From the NCBI GenBank assembly GCA_038736355.1, contig JAVYML010000001.1, positions 372,001 to 436,000 on the forward strand: DNA of 64,000 nt, in the 5' to 3' direction. Made by a program: the position numbers and the translations under genes. Shown one piece after another: positions 24,325-34,075 of this stretch. The DNA comes from Candidatus Hadarchaeales archaeon (GTDB lineage Archaea; Hadarchaeota; Hadarchaeia; Hadarchaeales; WYZ-LMO6). The notes beneath the pieces were generated by a model. It worked only from the letters and a program-made list of their open reading frames with translations. It did not search any database and was not told where the DNA came from. Every line of letters begins with the position of its first letter. Positions within the stretch are counted from its first letter, which is position 1.

Positions 24325-25479
24325 TCATTCCCAGATGAATTTTTCTAAGAGTCTCTCCTCCAACCTGTGATCCTTTTCCCTCTCCCTGCTCCTCATGAGC
24401 CTCCTTTCCAAGTGTTCCATGGCGGCGGAAAGGGCCTGTGCGAAACCCCATCCCTCCCCCACCCCCACCAGCTGGCTCTTCCCCTTCACGGTGAGCCTAC
24501 AGCTCACGAGGGGCTTATCCTTGCCCTTGCTTCCTATCCTCTTGAAGTGGGCGGAGATCATTCCTCCCCTCACCAGCGTGGCATACTTCCTCACGAAACC
24601 CTTCAGATCCGAGAGCATGCGTTCGTATTCCAAATCGTCCACCGAGCTCCTGTCGAGGGAAAGCTGGAGATAAACCCCTCCCCTTTCCTCTTTCCTCGCC
24701 AAGAAGGAAAGGAGATCGCTCTTCGTGAGGATTCCTTCCAGCCTTCCGTCCTCCATCACCACCAAAGAAGCCACGTCCCTTTCCGCCATCAACTTCACCG
24801 CTTCCCTGAGGGTGGTTTCGGGACGAACCCAGAGGAGGGGCTCACTCATCAAACCCCTCACGGGAGTGCCGAGGGGTTTGGGCTTTTCCCCAGCCAGATC
24901 CCCGAACCTCACCTGATCCTTGGGTCTTATGACGTTCACCACCAGATCGTGCATGGTGATGATGCCCACCGGTTTGCCCTTCCTCGTCACGGGAAGCCTG
25001 GAGATTCCTTCCTCCCTCATCACCGCTAGGGCGGTGGCCAAAGTTTCGTTCTCGTCTATTGTCCTCACCTCCTTCGTGGCCACCTCCTTGACCCGCCTCA
25101 AACCCTCCTCCCCCTCCACCATCTTCTGAAGGATGGCCATGTCCGTCACCACCCCCACGATCCTTCCCCCCTCCACGACCGGGAGATGCTTGAGGTCGTT
25201 TTCAACCATCAACCTCGCCGCTTCCTCCACCCTTTCTTCGGGTGAAAGGAAGGGGGAGGGACGGTAGACCGCCTTCACTTTGGTTTTACTGGGGTCCAGT
25301 CTGGACCTCACGATCATGCGCTCGGTGAGTACCCCCTTACATTTTCCCCTCCCATCCACCACGAGCAAGGCCCCTCCCGGTCTCACCTTTCCCTCCCTGA
25401 ACATCCCCACCGCCTTGGAGAGGAAGTCCTCCTCTCCTATGGTCTGAAACTCTTTCGAAACCAGGTCCCTCACTTCCAT
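24325..25479 (-). CDS. Four-CBS-domain protein with C-terminal hibernation-factor-like domain
   Basis: A 384-residue protein. Four CBS motifs are visible in two Bateman pairs: VRDLVSKEFQTIGEEDFL, HLPVVEGGRIVGVVTD, VRTIDENETLATALAVMREE with LPVTRKGKPVGIITMHDL, and VRGLMSEPLLWVRPETTL with GRLEGILTKSDLLSF. The last ~110 residues (DLKGFVRKYATLVRGGMI, AHFKRIGSKG, GWGFAQALSAAMEHLERRL) resemble ribosome hibernation/S30AE-type proteins. CBS pairs usually bind adenine nucleotides, so energy-dependent ribosome binding is a reasonable inference, not shown. The start at 25479 lies where CBS homology begins; longer frames upstream would run through the promoter. Confidence 0.85.
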   Translation of the reverse strand: MEVRDLVSKEFQTIGEEDFLSKAVGMFREGKVRPGGALLVVDGRGKCKGVLTERMIVRSRLDPSKTKVKAVYRPSPFLSPEERVEEAARLMVENDLKHLPVVEGGRIVGVVTDMAILQKMVEGEEGLRRVKEVATKEVRTIDENETLATALAVMREEGISRLPVTRKGKPVGIITMHDLVVNVIRPKDQVRFGDLAGEKPKPLGTPVRGLMSEPLLWVRPETTLREAVKLMAERDVASLVVMEDGRLEGILTKSDLLSFLARKEERGGVYLQLSLDRSSVDDLEYERMLSDLKGFVRKYATLVRGGMISAHFKRIGSKGKDKPLVSCRLTVKGKSQLVGVGEGWGFAQALSAAMEHLERRLMRSREREKDHRLEERLLEKFIWE

Positions 25480-25508
25480 CCCAAATCCTCCCCTTCCTCC
25501 ACCATCAA

Positions 25509-25519
25509 GCTTAAAAAGG
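25509..25519. promoter_or_regulatory. Shared bidirectional TATA promoter
   Basis: GCTTAAAAAGG sits about 24 bp before the rightward start at 25538 and, read on the other strand, about 33 bp before the leftward start at 25479. One AT element may thus serve both genes in a 58 bp gap. Confidence 0.45.
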
Positions 25520-25537
25520 TGGAGGGAAAGTGGAAGG

Positions 25538-26017
25538 ATGAAGTATTGGGGAATCCTGCTGGTCCTCGTGGTAGTGGTGGTGATAGCCGCTTCTTCCTTC
25601 GTGGTTTTCCGCTCTGAAAAGGAGGAAGGGGGAACTCCCCCAGGTTTTCCCACCGAGTATTTTTCTATCGATAGGGTCTACTTTGACGACTGGATCGATT
25701 TCATGGGTAACGTCTCACCCTACGACTTCGCGGTGGTGGTGGAGATCACGAGTGGAGGAAGGGGGGTCACCTCCTGGTCGGTGGGCATCGATTACGGGAA
25801 CGGCATAGGGTTCGTGGACAACGTCATCGAGACCGACTTCGGGGGCTTTCCCTCACCGGAGAACCACAAAATCGTGCTGAAGGAGGATATGGCGAAGTGG
25901 AACCTTCCGGGAGGGGAGCATCCCCAGAGGGGAAGACAGTACTACGTGAAGGTCCACCTCACCCTCAGCGACAATTCCTACCGCTCCTGGGAGGGCTACA
26001 CGGGCTATCTCAGCTAA
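25538..26017 (+). CDS. Membrane-anchored extracytoplasmic protein, unknown function
   Basis: A 159-residue protein with one N-terminal TM helix or uncleaved signal (residues 4-24, LLVLVVVVVIAASSFVVF) and an otherwise hydrophilic outer domain rich in Tyr, Trp, Asp and Gly. There are no cysteines in the outer part and no motif I recognise. Beta-rich segments (DFAVVVEITSGG, QYYVKVHLTLSDNS) suggest an Ig-like sandwich. Its 3' end overlaps the convergent gene by 4 bp. Confidence 0.65.
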   Translation: MKYWGILLVLVVVVVIAASSFVVFRSEKEEGGTPPGFPTEYFSIDRVYFDDWIDFMGNVSPYDFAVVVEITSGGRGVTSWSVGIDYGNGIGFVDNVIETDFGGFPSPENHKIVLKEDMAKWNLPGGEHPQRGRQYYVKVHLTLSDNSYRSWEGYTGYLS

Positions 26018-27114
26018 AGCTTCTTCAGTCTCTCCAAGGTTTCCTCGGCTTCCCTCATTATCCTCTCCACGAGTTCCTTCACGGTGGGAAGATCGTTGAT
26101 CCTTTGGGCGCACTCACCTCCCGCGGTTAAGGCCCTCTCCCTGTCCCCGGCATAGGTTGCCATGAAGCCCTCCATCTCCTTCATGAGGACCTCCACGGGA
26201 ACGGTCGTAAGGTCGTCGGGCCTTCCGATGTAAACTCCCGGGGAATACTTCGCCGTCACTTCGGCCATCTCCTCCGCGAAGGGGGTCCTGATGTACCTGG
26301 CGGGACCCACTATTCCCCTGGCCACGATCGTTCCCCTGTCTCCCGCCTTCAGGATACTCTCCTTCCAGAGATCCACGAAATCGCTCTCCTGGGTACACAG
26401 GAACCTCGTCCCCATCTGCACCGCTTGGGCTCCCAGGGCCAGGGCCGCCACGAGCGTTTTCCCATCGCAAAAGCCCCCTGCACCCACCACCGGAACCCCG
26501 GGACATGCCTCCACCACGGCGGGCAGGAGGACCATGCTGTGTAAGGGTTCCCAAGCCACATGGAAACCACCCTCATGCCCGGAAGCTATGATCCCATCCA
26601 CCCCCGCCTCCAGGCACTTCTTGGCCGCCCTCACGGAAGGTACCACATGCATCCAGAAGATATCGGAGGACTTTACCAGTTCCCTCCACGGAACCGGGTT
26701 GCCCGCGGAAGTAACCAGCACCCTGAGCCTCTTCTTCATCTCCGGATCTTCCTCCCTCACCTCCAGCGTGGCCCGGATCATCTCCTCGGCCGGCCCCCTC
26801 ACCTCTTCGGAAACCATCACGTTTACCCCGAAGATCCCCTTCGACTCCCTGGTTTTCTCCAGGGTATGCCTGAAAATGTTCTTCAAGGTCTCCGCGGGGG
26901 TGGGACCCTCCATTCCAGGCTCAAAGGTCCTCTTGAACATCTCGTAGGTGTCCTCGGACATGAACTTGAACTCCAGCGCACTCGCACTTATCAATCCCAA
27001 CACACCGGCATTGGCTGCAGCCACGGCCAGTTTATTGGTACCAAAGGGCCCCATCCCTGCCTGGATGATGGGGTATTTGATTCCCAGCTCCTCACAGAGC
27101 TCCGTTCTTATCAA
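26014..27114 (-). CDS. Nitronate monooxygenase / 2-nitropropane dioxygenase-like FMN oxidoreductase
   Basis: A 366-residue TIM-barrel flavoprotein: KYPIIQAGMGPFGTNKLAVA at the N-terminus, AGVDGIIASGHEGGFHV and VVGAGGFCDGKTLVAALALGAQAVQMGTRFLCT, the standard FMN-phosphate-binding signature. The family includes nitronate monooxygenases, enoyl-ACP reductase II (FabK) and uncharacterised archaeal members; the real substrate is uncertain, and FabK-like acyl chemistry is not excluded. The start is TTG at 27114, where homology begins. Confidence 0.85.
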   Translation of the reverse strand: MIRTELCEELGIKYPIIQAGMGPFGTNKLAVAAANAGVLGLISASALEFKFMSEDTYEMFKRTFEPGMEGPTPAETLKNIFRHTLEKTRESKGIFGVNVMVSEEVRGPAEEMIRATLEVREEDPEMKKRLRVLVTSAGNPVPWRELVKSSDIFWMHVVPSVRAAKKCLEAGVDGIIASGHEGGFHVAWEPLHSMVLLPAVVEACPGVPVVGAGGFCDGKTLVAALALGAQAVQMGTRFLCTQESDFVDLWKESILKAGDRGTIVARGIVGPARYIRTPFAEEMAEVTAKYSPGVYIGRPDDLTTVPVEVLMKEMEGFMATYAGDRERALTAGGECAQRINDLPTVKELVERIMREAEETLERLKKL

Positions 27115-27167
27115 GCTTCTTTCCTTTGAGAGGAGGCAAAAAAGGCTTTCGAACGTTGGAGGGGAGG

Positions 27168-27178
27168 AATTAAAAAGG
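27168..27178 (+). promoter_or_regulatory. TATA-box promoter of lysA-lysC-dapA
   Basis: AATTAAAAAGG is centred about 31 bp upstream of the GTG start at 27204, and a GGGAGGAA SD lies just before the start. Confidence 0.5.
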
Positions 27179-27203
27179 GAGATAAAAAGGAAGAGGGAGG
27201 AAC

Positions 27204-28502
27204 GTGTTCGGGAACTTCTGGGTGGATGGGGAAGGGCGCCTGAGAGTGGGTGAGCTCAGGGTCTCGGAGCTGGCGGAAAGATTCGGAACCCCACTTTTCG
27301 TGATGGACGAGAACAGGATAAGGGAGAATTACAGACGCTTCAGGGAAGCCTTCGCAAGCAAATGGGAAAAAGTGATCGTGGCCTATGCCTATAAGGCCAA
27401 CTCCCTCCTGGCCGTATGCAGGGTGCTCAGGGAGGAAGGGGCGGGGGCGGAAGTGGTTTCCGAGGGAGAACTCAGGATGGCCCTCAAGGTGGGTGTCCCC
27501 CCGGAGCTCATCTTCTTCAACGGAAACGCCAAGAGCGAGGCCGAGATAGAGCTGGCGGTGGAGAAGGGAATAAGGATCAACCTGGACAGCTTGGAGGAAG
27601 TAGAGGTGGTGGGGAGAATCTGCAGGAGAATGGGGAAGAAGGCTGGGGTGGGATTGAGGGTAAATCCGGGCATAGAGGTTCCAACCCATCCCTACATAGC
27701 GACGGGGGTGAAGGAGAGCAAGTTCGGAATGGAACTGGAAACGGGGGAGGCGTTGGAGGGTTTCCGTAGGGCGAAGGAAGAGGGGCTGAGAATAGAAGGC
27801 ATCCACTTCCACCTGGGCTCCCAGTTGCTGGATCTGAGCCCCTTCGAGGAAGGGGTGAGGAAGGTGATGGACTTCCTGCTCCTCCTCAAGGAAAAACTGG
27901 GAATGGAGCTGGAATTCGTGGATATGGGTGGTGGGCTGGGGGTACCGGAAAGACCTGGGGAGAAGGGGCCCTCCCCAGAGGATCTGGCCTCAAGGGTGGT
28001 CCCCATCTTCAGGGAATATGTGGGGAAGGGACTGAAACCCTTCACGCTGGTCCTCGAACCGGGAAGGTATCTGGTGAACGATGCGGGAATCCTCCTCCTC
28101 AGGGTGGAATACGTGAAACCCAGGAGGGGAAGGCCCACCTGGCTCTGCGTGGACGGTGGTACCAACCTCCTCCTCCGTCCCGCCCTCCTCGGAACCTACT
28201 ACCACATGGAGCTGGCGGATAGGATGGGGGAGGAGGAGAGGGAAACCGTGAACGTGGGGGGACCCCTCTGCCAGGCGGGCGACGTCATAGGAAGGGAGAG
28301 GAAGTTGCCCAGGGCAAAAAGGGGGGAGGTGTTGGTCGTTTTTAACGCCGGAGCCTATACCCTCACGATGGCCAACCAATACAACTCCAGACCCAGGGCC
28401 GCAGTGGTGATGGTGAAGGGGGAAAGGGCTGAAATAATAAGAAAAAGGGAGACCTGTGAGGATCTATGGAGGTATGACCTCCTTCCGAGTTGGTTGGGAT
28501 GA
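27204..28502 (+). CDS. lysA: Diaminopimelate decarboxylase
   Basis: A 432-residue PLP enzyme of the alanine-racemase-like fold that decarboxylates meso-diaminopimelate to L-lysine, the last step of the DAP pathway. The PLP lysine is K64 in VAYAYKAN. Other motifs: FNGNAKSEAEIELAVE, HFHLGSQLLD, EPGRYLVNDAG, and CQAGDVIG with the second-half Cys. GTG at 27204 follows a GGGAGGAAC SD. It opens a three-gene rightward operon with aspartate kinase and dapA, each overlapping the next. Confidence 0.94.
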   Translation: MFGNFWVDGEGRLRVGELRVSELAERFGTPLFVMDENRIRENYRRFREAFASKWEKVIVAYAYKANSLLAVCRVLREEGAGAEVVSEGELRMALKVGVPPELIFFNGNAKSEAEIELAVEKGIRINLDSLEEVEVVGRICRRMGKKAGVGLRVNPGIEVPTHPYIATGVKESKFGMELETGEALEGFRRAKEEGLRIEGIHFHLGSQLLDLSPFEEGVRKVMDFLLLLKEKLGMELEFVDMGGGLGVPERPGEKGPSPEDLASRVVPIFREYVGKGLKPFTLVLEPGRYLVNDAGILLLRVEYVKPRRGRPTWLCVDGGTNLLLRPALLGTYYHMELADRMGEEERETVNVGGPLCQAGDVIGRERKLPRAKRGEVLVVFNAGAYTLTMANQYNSRPRAAVVMVKGERAEIIRKRETCEDLWRYDLLPSWLG

Positions 28503-29728
28503 GGAGAATCGTGGTAAAGTTCGGTGGGACCTCCCTCGGGAACGGGGAAAGGATCAGGCTGGCCGCCAAATCCGTGGAAAGGGAATGGAGGAAAGGTGCT
28601 GAAATAGTGGTGACGGTTTCCGCGATGGGCCATACCACGGACGAGCTCTTGGAGGTGGCGAGGAAAGCTTCCGGGGAGAACCTCACGGCCAAGGATCTCG
28701 ATGACATCCTCGCCATGGGGGAAAGGACCAGCGCCAGGATCTTCGCCGCCGCCCTGCGCAGCTTGGGGGTGAAGGCCAAAGCCATAGATCCCGAGATGAA
28801 GGAATGGCCCATCATCACGGATTCCTCCTTTTCGAAGGCAAGGGTGGATGAGAAGAGGACGGAGGAAAGGGTGAAGAAATACCTGGAACCCCTCCTCAAG
28901 GAGAGGATAGTACCGGTGGTCTGTGGCTTCCTGGGCAGGAACCTCAAGGGGGAGATCACCACCTTGGGGAGGGGTGGAAGCGACACCACCGCTTTCATCC
29001 TCGGGAAATACCTCAGGGCCTCCGAAGTGATCATCGTCACGGATGTGGAGGGTGTGATGACGGCAGATGTTAACGAATTCAAGGATGCCAAGCTGCTGAA
29101 ATCCCTCACGGCCCTAGAGTTGAGGGAACTGGGAAGGTTTGGAGCCAGGGTGATGCACCCAGCTGCCATGAACTACAAACTCCCGGAAATGGATGCCAAG
29201 GTCATACACTTCAGGCATGGAGATTTATCTGCTCGGGGAACCACCATAAAGGGAGGCATCATGGAAAATGGAAAGATGAAGATCACCCTCCACGAAAAAC
29301 CGATCGGGATGCTCACGGTGGTGGGGGAGGGAATGCAGGAAACGCCCGGTGTGCTCCTGCAGGCCATCTCCCCCCTGAGCAAGAGGGGTCTGAACATCCT
29401 GGGGGTATCCATAGGTCCCAGATCCTTCTCCCTCTACGTCTGGCAGAGGGATCTGAGGAAGGCCGTGGAACTCGTTCACCAGCAGGTGAAGAGGAGCAAG
29501 GTGATGAAGTCGGTGACCAGCGAAGACAACCTGGCCTTGGTGGTGGTGGAGAGCGAGAAGTTCATAGACACTCCGGGAATGATCGCCAAGCTCACCGCCC
29601 CCCTTGCCAGGGAAGGAATCAACATCGTGGAAATCCTTTCCAGCAGGGCTTCCATAAGCTTCTTCTTCAGGTGGGAGGATAGGGAAAGGGCGGTGGAAAC
29701 CCTCCGCAGGAGCTGTCTGGATGTTTGA
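28499..29728 (+). CDS. lysC: Aspartate kinase
   Basis: A 409-residue amino-acid kinase that phosphorylates L-aspartate, the entry step to lysine, threonine and methionine. It begins RRIVVKFGGTSLGNGERI, contains GRGGSDTTAFILGKYL and EVIITDVEGVMTAD-type nucleotide and aspartate-binding stretches, and has two C-terminal ACT domains (about 268-405), which normally mediate feedback inhibition by lysine or threonine. ATG at 28499 overlaps the lysA stop (ATGA). No fused homoserine dehydrogenase is present. Confidence 0.95.
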   Translation: MRRIVVKFGGTSLGNGERIRLAAKSVEREWRKGAEIVVTVSAMGHTTDELLEVARKASGENLTAKDLDDILAMGERTSARIFAAALRSLGVKAKAIDPEMKEWPIITDSSFSKARVDEKRTEERVKKYLEPLLKERIVPVVCGFLGRNLKGEITTLGRGGSDTTAFILGKYLRASEVIIVTDVEGVMTADVNEFKDAKLLKSLTALELRELGRFGARVMHPAAMNYKLPEMDAKVIHFRHGDLSARGTTIKGGIMENGKMKITLHEKPIGMLTVVGEGMQETPGVLLQAISPLSKRGLNILGVSIGPRSFSLYVWQRDLRKAVELVHQQVKRSKVMKSVTSEDNLALVVVESEKFIDTPGMIAKLTAPLAREGINIVEILSSRASISFFFRWEDRERAVETLRRSCLDV

Positions 29729-30602
29729 GGGTGTGCTCACGGCAATGGTTACCCCTTTCCTCGAGAACGGGGAGCTGAACGAGGAGGGTCTGAAGAAGAA
29801 TGTGGAGTTCCAGATAAGGAGCGGAATAGACGGCCTCGTGCCGGTGGGGACCACGGGGGAATGCTCCACCCTGAGTTACGAAGAACACCTAAGGGTGGTG
29901 GAGATAGTGGTGGAGGCGGCAGGGGGAAGGGTACCCGTGATCGCGGGGACGGGGAGCAACAGCACGAGGGAGGCCCTCATGCTCACGCGGGAAGCCAAGG
30001 AGAGGGGAGCCGATGGGGCACTGGTGGTGGTCCCCTACTACAACAGGCCGACGCAGGAAGGTCTTTACCAGCACTTCAAGCGCCTGGCCGAAGAGGTGGA
30101 TATACCCCAAATCCTCTACAACATTCCTTCCAGGACGGGCGTGAACCTAGCCCCCGAAACCGTGGCCAAGCTGGCCAAGCTGAAGAACGTGGTGGGGATA
30201 AAGGAAGCCAGCGGAAACTTCGACCAGATCTCCAAGATCATAGAGCTAACGAAGGGGGAGGACTTCATGGTGACCTCCGGAAACGATTCCCACACCCTAC
30301 CCATGATGGCCCTTGGGGCCGTGGGAGTAATCTCCGTGGCTTCCAACCTCGTTCCCTCCCAAATGGTGAGGATGGTGAGGGCCTTCAGGGAAGGGAGGGT
30401 GGAAGATGCCAGGAGGATCCACTACGAACTTTCTCCCCTCTTCGAAGCCCTTTTCCTCGAAACCAATCCGTGCCCCGTGAAGGAAGCCATGGAAATGGTG
30501 GGTCTCCCAGCCGGTCCCCCCCGCCTTCCCCTCGTAAGGGTGGGAGAGGGAACTAGGAAGAGATTGAGGGAAGTTCTTTCGGGTTTAGGACTCCTTAAGT
30601 AA
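29721..30602 (+). CDS. dapA: 4-hydroxy-tetrahydrodipicolinate synthase
   Basis: A 293-residue class I aldolase-type TIM barrel that condenses pyruvate with aspartate semialdehyde. The Schiff-base lysine is K161 in GIKEASGN. The catalytic Tyr Y133 lies in YNIPSRTG and the pyruvate-binding threonine pair in GTTGECSTL (about 43-51). It overlaps lysC by 8 bp. With lysA and lysC it gives three steps of DAP-type lysine synthesis; dapB and the remaining enzymes are not in the window. Confidence 0.95.
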   Translation: MFEGVLTAMVTPFLENGELNEEGLKKNVEFQIRSGIDGLVPVGTTGECSTLSYEEHLRVVEIVVEAAGGRVPVIAGTGSNSTREALMLTREAKERGADGALVVVPYYNRPTQEGLYQHFKRLAEEVDIPQILYNIPSRTGVNLAPETVAKLAKLKNVVGIKEASGNFDQISKIIELTKGEDFMVTSGNDSHTLPMMALGAVGVISVASNLVPSQMVRMVRAFREGRVEDARRIHYELSPLFEALFLETNPCPVKEAMEMVGLPAGPPRLPLVRVGEGTRKRLREVLSGLGLLK

Positions 30603-30610
30603 CCTTGGGG

Positions 30611-30622
30611 CATATATTTTTA
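30611..30622 (+). promoter_or_regulatory. TATA-box promoter of atpA-atpB
   Basis: CATATATTTTTA is centred about 35 bp upstream of the TTG start of atpA in the 48 bp gap after dapA, giving a short leader. Confidence 0.55.
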
Positions 30623-30650
30623 CGATCCTCACCCACTTCTTTAGATTGAC

Positions 30651-32408
30651 TTGGGCAAGATAGTGAGGATCACGGGTCCTGTGGTTCTGGCCGACGACAT
30701 GAGGGGATCGGGGATGTACGAGCTCGTCAGGGTGGGAGAGGAGGGTCTCATGGGTGAAATCATAGGACTGCAGGGCGAGAGGGCCATCATCCAGGTCTAT
30801 GAGGAAACCTCGGGGCTGAAACCGGGAGAAAAGGTGGAGAGGACGGGAAGACCCCTCTCGGTCGAGCTCGGTCCTGGACTGATAGGTACCATCTACGATG
30901 GGGTACAACGACCCCTCACGGAAATAAGTAAGAGGGTGGGCGAGATGGTGAAAAGGGGAATTTACGTCCCCGCCCTGGACAGGGAGAAAAAATGGGAGTT
31001 TGAGCCGAGGGTAAAGAAAGGGGATGAGGTGGTGGAGGGGGACGTGGTGGGGGTGGTGAAGGAAACCGAACTGGTGGAGCACCGCATCCTCGTCCCCCCG
31101 GGGATGAGGGGAAGGGTGGTGGAAGTGAGCGAGGGAAAACACACGGTGGAGGAGACGGTGGTGAGGGTGGAGGGACCGAAGGGGGAGGAGGAAGTGAAAC
31201 TGATGCAGCTCTGGCCCGTTCGTAAGCCTAGGCCCTATAAGGAAAAGCTGGATCCGAGGGAACCCCTCCTCATAGGGCAGCGCATAGCGGACACCTTTTT
31301 CCCCATAGCCAAGGGGGGAACGGGAGCCATCCCTGGAGGCTTTGGGACGGGGAAGACCGTTTTCCTCCATCAGGTGGCCAAGTGGGCCGACGCCAACATC
31401 GTGGTTTACGTGGGGTGTGGGGAGAGGGGAAACGAGATGTGCGATGTGTTGGTACACTTCCCGGAGCTGAGGGATCCGCGTACGGGTAGGCCCCTGATGG
31501 AGCGTACGGTGCTCATAGCCAACACCTCCAACATGCCCGTGGCGGCCAGGGAGGCCAGCGTCTACACGGGCATCACCTTGGGCGAGTACTTCAGGGACAT
31601 GGGATACGATGTGGCCCTCATGGCCGACTCCACCTCCCGCTGGGCTGAGGCCATGAGGGAGATCTCGGGGAGGTTGGAGGAGATGCCCGGGGAGGAGGGC
31701 TTCCCGGCCTACCTTGCCTCCAGGCTGGCGGAGTTCTACGAGAGGGCGGGATGGGTGAAGACCCTGGGGAGCGAGGAGAGGTATGGCTCCCTCACGGTAT
31801 TGGGGGCGGTCTCGCCACCGGGAGGTGACCTCTCCGAGCCCGTTTCCACCAATACCCTCAGGATCGTGAAGGTTTTCTGGGCCCTCGACACCGCCCTCGC
31901 CTACCGCCGTCACTTCCCCGCCATCAACTGGCTCACCAGCTATTCCCTCTACGTGGATGGCGTGGAAGAGTGGTGGAGGAAGAGGCTAGGGGAGGACTGG
32001 AAAGCCTTGAGGGCGGAAGCCATGGCCCTCCTCCAGAAGGAGGCGGAGTTGGAGGAGATCGTGAAGTTGATAGGGGCGGATGCCCTTCCGGAGCCGGAGA
32101 GGGCCGTCCTCGAATCCGCCAGGATGATCAGGGAGAACTTCCTGCAACAATTCGCCTTCGATGAGGTGGACAGCCACTGTCCGCCGGAGAAGCAGCTCGG
32201 AATGCTCAAGCTCCTGCTGAGGTTCTACCGGAAATGCATGGAGGCCGCAAGGGAGGGAATTTCCGTGACCGAGATAAGGAAGTTGCCGGTGAGGGAGGAA
32301 CTCGCAAGGATGAAGAAACTCCCCCTTGCGGAGTTCAAGAAGGTGGAAAAGGAACTGGAGAGGAAAATAGATGAACAGTTCGAGGGATTGAGGAGGGGTA
32401 AGGGTTGA
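30651..32408 (+). CDS. atpA: A-type ATP synthase catalytic subunit A
   Basis: A 585-residue catalytic subunit. The N-terminal barrel starts [16 protein letters not shown]. The A-type non-homologous region precedes the P-loop GGFGTGKT (229-236). Further motifs are [11 protein letters not shown] with the catalytic-carboxylate region, [20 protein letters not shown] and [12 protein letters not shown]. The start is TTG at 30651: an in-frame stop lies three codons upstream and the family N-terminus begins exactly here. It overlaps atpB by 4 bp. Only A and B are rightward; all other subunits are on the opposite strand at 34439-39957. Confidence 0.97.
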   Translation: MGKIVRITGPVVLADDMRGSGMYELVRVGEEGLMGEIIGLQGERAIIQVYEETSGLKPGEKVERTGRPLSVELGPGLIGTIYDGVQRPLTEISKRVGEMVKRGIYVPALDREKKWEFEPRVKKGDEVVEGDVVGVVKETELVEHRILVPPGMRGRVVEVSEGKHTVEETVVRVEGPKGEEEVKLMQLWPVRKPRPYKEKLDPREPLLIGQRIADTFFPIAKGGTGAIPGGFGTGKTVFLHQVAKWADANIVVYVGCGERGNEMCDVLVHFPELRDPRTGRPLMERTVLIANTSNMPVAAREASVYTGITLGEYFRDMGYDVALMADSTSRWAEAMREISGRLEEMPGEEGFPAYLASRLAEFYERAGWVKTLGSEERYGSLTVLGAVSPPGGDLSEPVSTNTLRIVKVFWALDTALAYRRHFPAINWLTSYSLYVDGVEEWWRKRLGEDWKALRAEAMALLQKEAELEEIVKLIGADALPEPERAVLESARMIRENFLQQFAFDEVDSHCPPEKQLGMLKLLLRFYRKCMEAAREGISVTEIRKLPVREELARMKKLPLAEFKKVEKELERKIDEQFEGLRRGKG

Positions 32409-33799
32409 AGGGTGAAAGCAAGGGTCTGGAGTATCTTTCGATAAAGGAGGTATCCGGTCCTCTCCTGGTGGTGGAGGGAGTGAGGGGGGTGGCCTATGGG
32501 GAGGTGGTGGAGATCATTACCCCCACCGGGGAAAGGAGGAGGGGACAGGTTTTGGATGCCAGGGAGAACCTCGCGGTGGTGCAGGTTTATGAGGGGACGG
32601 GAGGAATAGACACCTCCAAGACGAAGGTGAGGTTCACGGGAGAAACCGTCAAGTTTGGAGTGGGAATGGATCTGGTTGGAAGGATCTTCAACGGAAGGGG
32701 GGAACCCATAGATGGAGGACCCAAGCCCATTCCCGAAGATGAATGGGATGTCCACGGGGCCCCCCTCAATCCAGCCGCGAGGGAATACCCATCCGAATTC
32801 ATCCAGACGGGGATTTCGGCCATAGATGGGATGAACACCCTCGTGAGGGGACAGAAGCTTCCCATCTTTTCGGGCTCCGGTCTCCCCCACAACGAACTGG
32901 CTGCCCAAGTGGCGAGGCAGGCAAAGGTGCTGGGGGAGGAAGAGAAGTTCGCGGTGGTCTTCTGCGGCATGGGCATCACCCATGAAGATGCCTCCTTCTT
33001 CATCAGGGACTTCGAGAGGACGGGCGCCCTCGAGAGGGCCGTGGTCTTCCTGAACCTGGCCAACGACCCCGCCATAGAACGCATCCTCACCCCCAGACTC
33101 GGTCTCACCACGGCAGAATACCTGGCCTTTGTGCAGGGGATGCACGTCCTGGTAATCCTGCTGGACATGACCAACTACGCGGAAGCCCTGAGGGAGCTCT
33201 CCGCTGCGAGGAGCGAGGTCCCGGGCAGGAGGGGCTATCCCGGCTACATGTACACGGACCTTGCCACCATCTACGAGAGGGCTGGGAGGGTGAAGGGAAA
33301 GAGCGGTTCCGTGACCCAAATGCCCATCCTCACGATGCCCGGAGACGACATCACCCATCCCGTCCCCGATCTCTCGGGCTACATCACGGAAGGACAGCTC
33401 GTGATGGAGAGGGAACTCCATCGAAAGGGGATCTATCCACCCATCAACGTCCTTCCCTCCCTTTCCAGGCTCATGAAGGATGGAATAGGGAAGGGAAAAA
33501 CGAGGGAAGACCACTCGGATGTTTCCAACCAGCTCTATGCTGCCTATGCCGAAGGCAGGGACTTGAGGGCCCTCGTGGCGGTGGTGGGGGAGGAAGCCCT
33601 CACGGAGAGGGACAAGAAGTACTTGGAGTTCGCCGATGCCTTCGAACGCAGGTTCGTGAACCAAGGGAGGGACGAGGACCGATCCATAGAGAAGACGCTG
33701 GACCTGGGTTGGGAGCTGCTCAGCATGCTTCCCGAGGATGAGCTCACGAGGGTGGATCCCAAGTTCATCTCCAAGTACTTGCACAGGAAGGCTGCATAG
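32405..33799 (+). CDS. atpB: A-type ATP synthase regulatory subunit B
   Basis: A 464-residue non-catalytic nucleotide-binding subunit alternating with A in the hexamer. It has [36 protein letters not shown], the altered P-loop region [19 protein letters not shown], and [30 protein letters not shown]. The start is TTG at 32405, overlapping the atpA stop, the only in-frame option near the conserved N-terminus. Confidence 0.97.
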   Translation: MKGESKGLEYLSIKEVSGPLLVVEGVRGVAYGEVVEIITPTGERRRGQVLDARENLAVVQVYEGTGGIDTSKTKVRFTGETVKFGVGMDLVGRIFNGRGEPIDGGPKPIPEDEWDVHGAPLNPAAREYPSEFIQTGISAIDGMNTLVRGQKLPIFSGSGLPHNELAAQVARQAKVLGEEEKFAVVFCGMGITHEDASFFIRDFERTGALERAVVFLNLANDPAIERILTPRLGLTTAEYLAFVQGMHVLVILLDMTNYAEALRELSAARSEVPGRRGYPGYMYTDLATIYERAGRVKGKSGSVTQMPILTMPGDDITHPVPDLSGYITEGQLVMERELHRKGIYPPINVLPSLSRLMKDGIGKGKTREDHSDVSNQLYAAYAEGRDLRALVAVVGEEALTERDKKYLEFADAFERRFVNQGRDEDRSIEKTLDLGWELLSMLPEDELTRVDPKFISKYLHRKAA

Positions 33800-34075
33800 T
33801 CAAAGGAGGGGTAGGAGGGAAAGGAGGGAAAGCAGTCCGAGCGTGAGGATGAAAAGGAAGAAGAGTCTTTCGAAACCGAACTTCCTGAGGATCCTGCGCG
33901 CCATCAGGTAGACGGAGAGGAAGGAAGCGAAGTAAAACCAGAGGACACACGGTACCAGGATTCTCTTCTCCACCCCCGCCAGGAGGAGAAGGAAGGCCAG
34001 AAGACCCGTCATCACCGTGACGAAGGAGAAGGGATAGAAGAGGAGGAGAAAGACCGACCATTTCCTTTCGCTCAT
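33800..34075 (-). CDS. Small membrane protein, unknown function
   Basis: A 91-residue protein that is mostly three hydrophobic helices (about 5-30, 38-58 and 68-90) separated by short basic loops. No family was recognised. It begins inside the DUF61 gene's tail (4 bp overlap) and runs to the atpB stop, at the end of the leftward ATP synthase strand. Alternative frames here are less plausible because this one has coherent TM pattern and an ATG start. Confidence 0.55.
   Translation of the reverse strand: MSERKWSVFLLLFYPFSFVTVMTGLLAFLLLLAGVEKRILVPCVLWFYFASFLSVYLMARRILRKFGFERLFFLFILTLGLLSLLSLLPLL

Noticed and set aside
30585-31913. Long leftward open frame antisense to atpA
   Set aside because: Shadow of atpA: His/Leu/Pro-rich, no homology, no promoter or SD.
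32225-33784. 519-codon leftward open frame antisense to atpB
   Set aside because: Atypical composition and entirely inside a highly conserved gene on the other strand.
33765-34061. Alternative frame overlapping the small membrane protein after atpB
   Set aside because: Gly/Pro/Arg-rich without TM pattern; the frame 33800-34075 gives a coherent three-helix protein.
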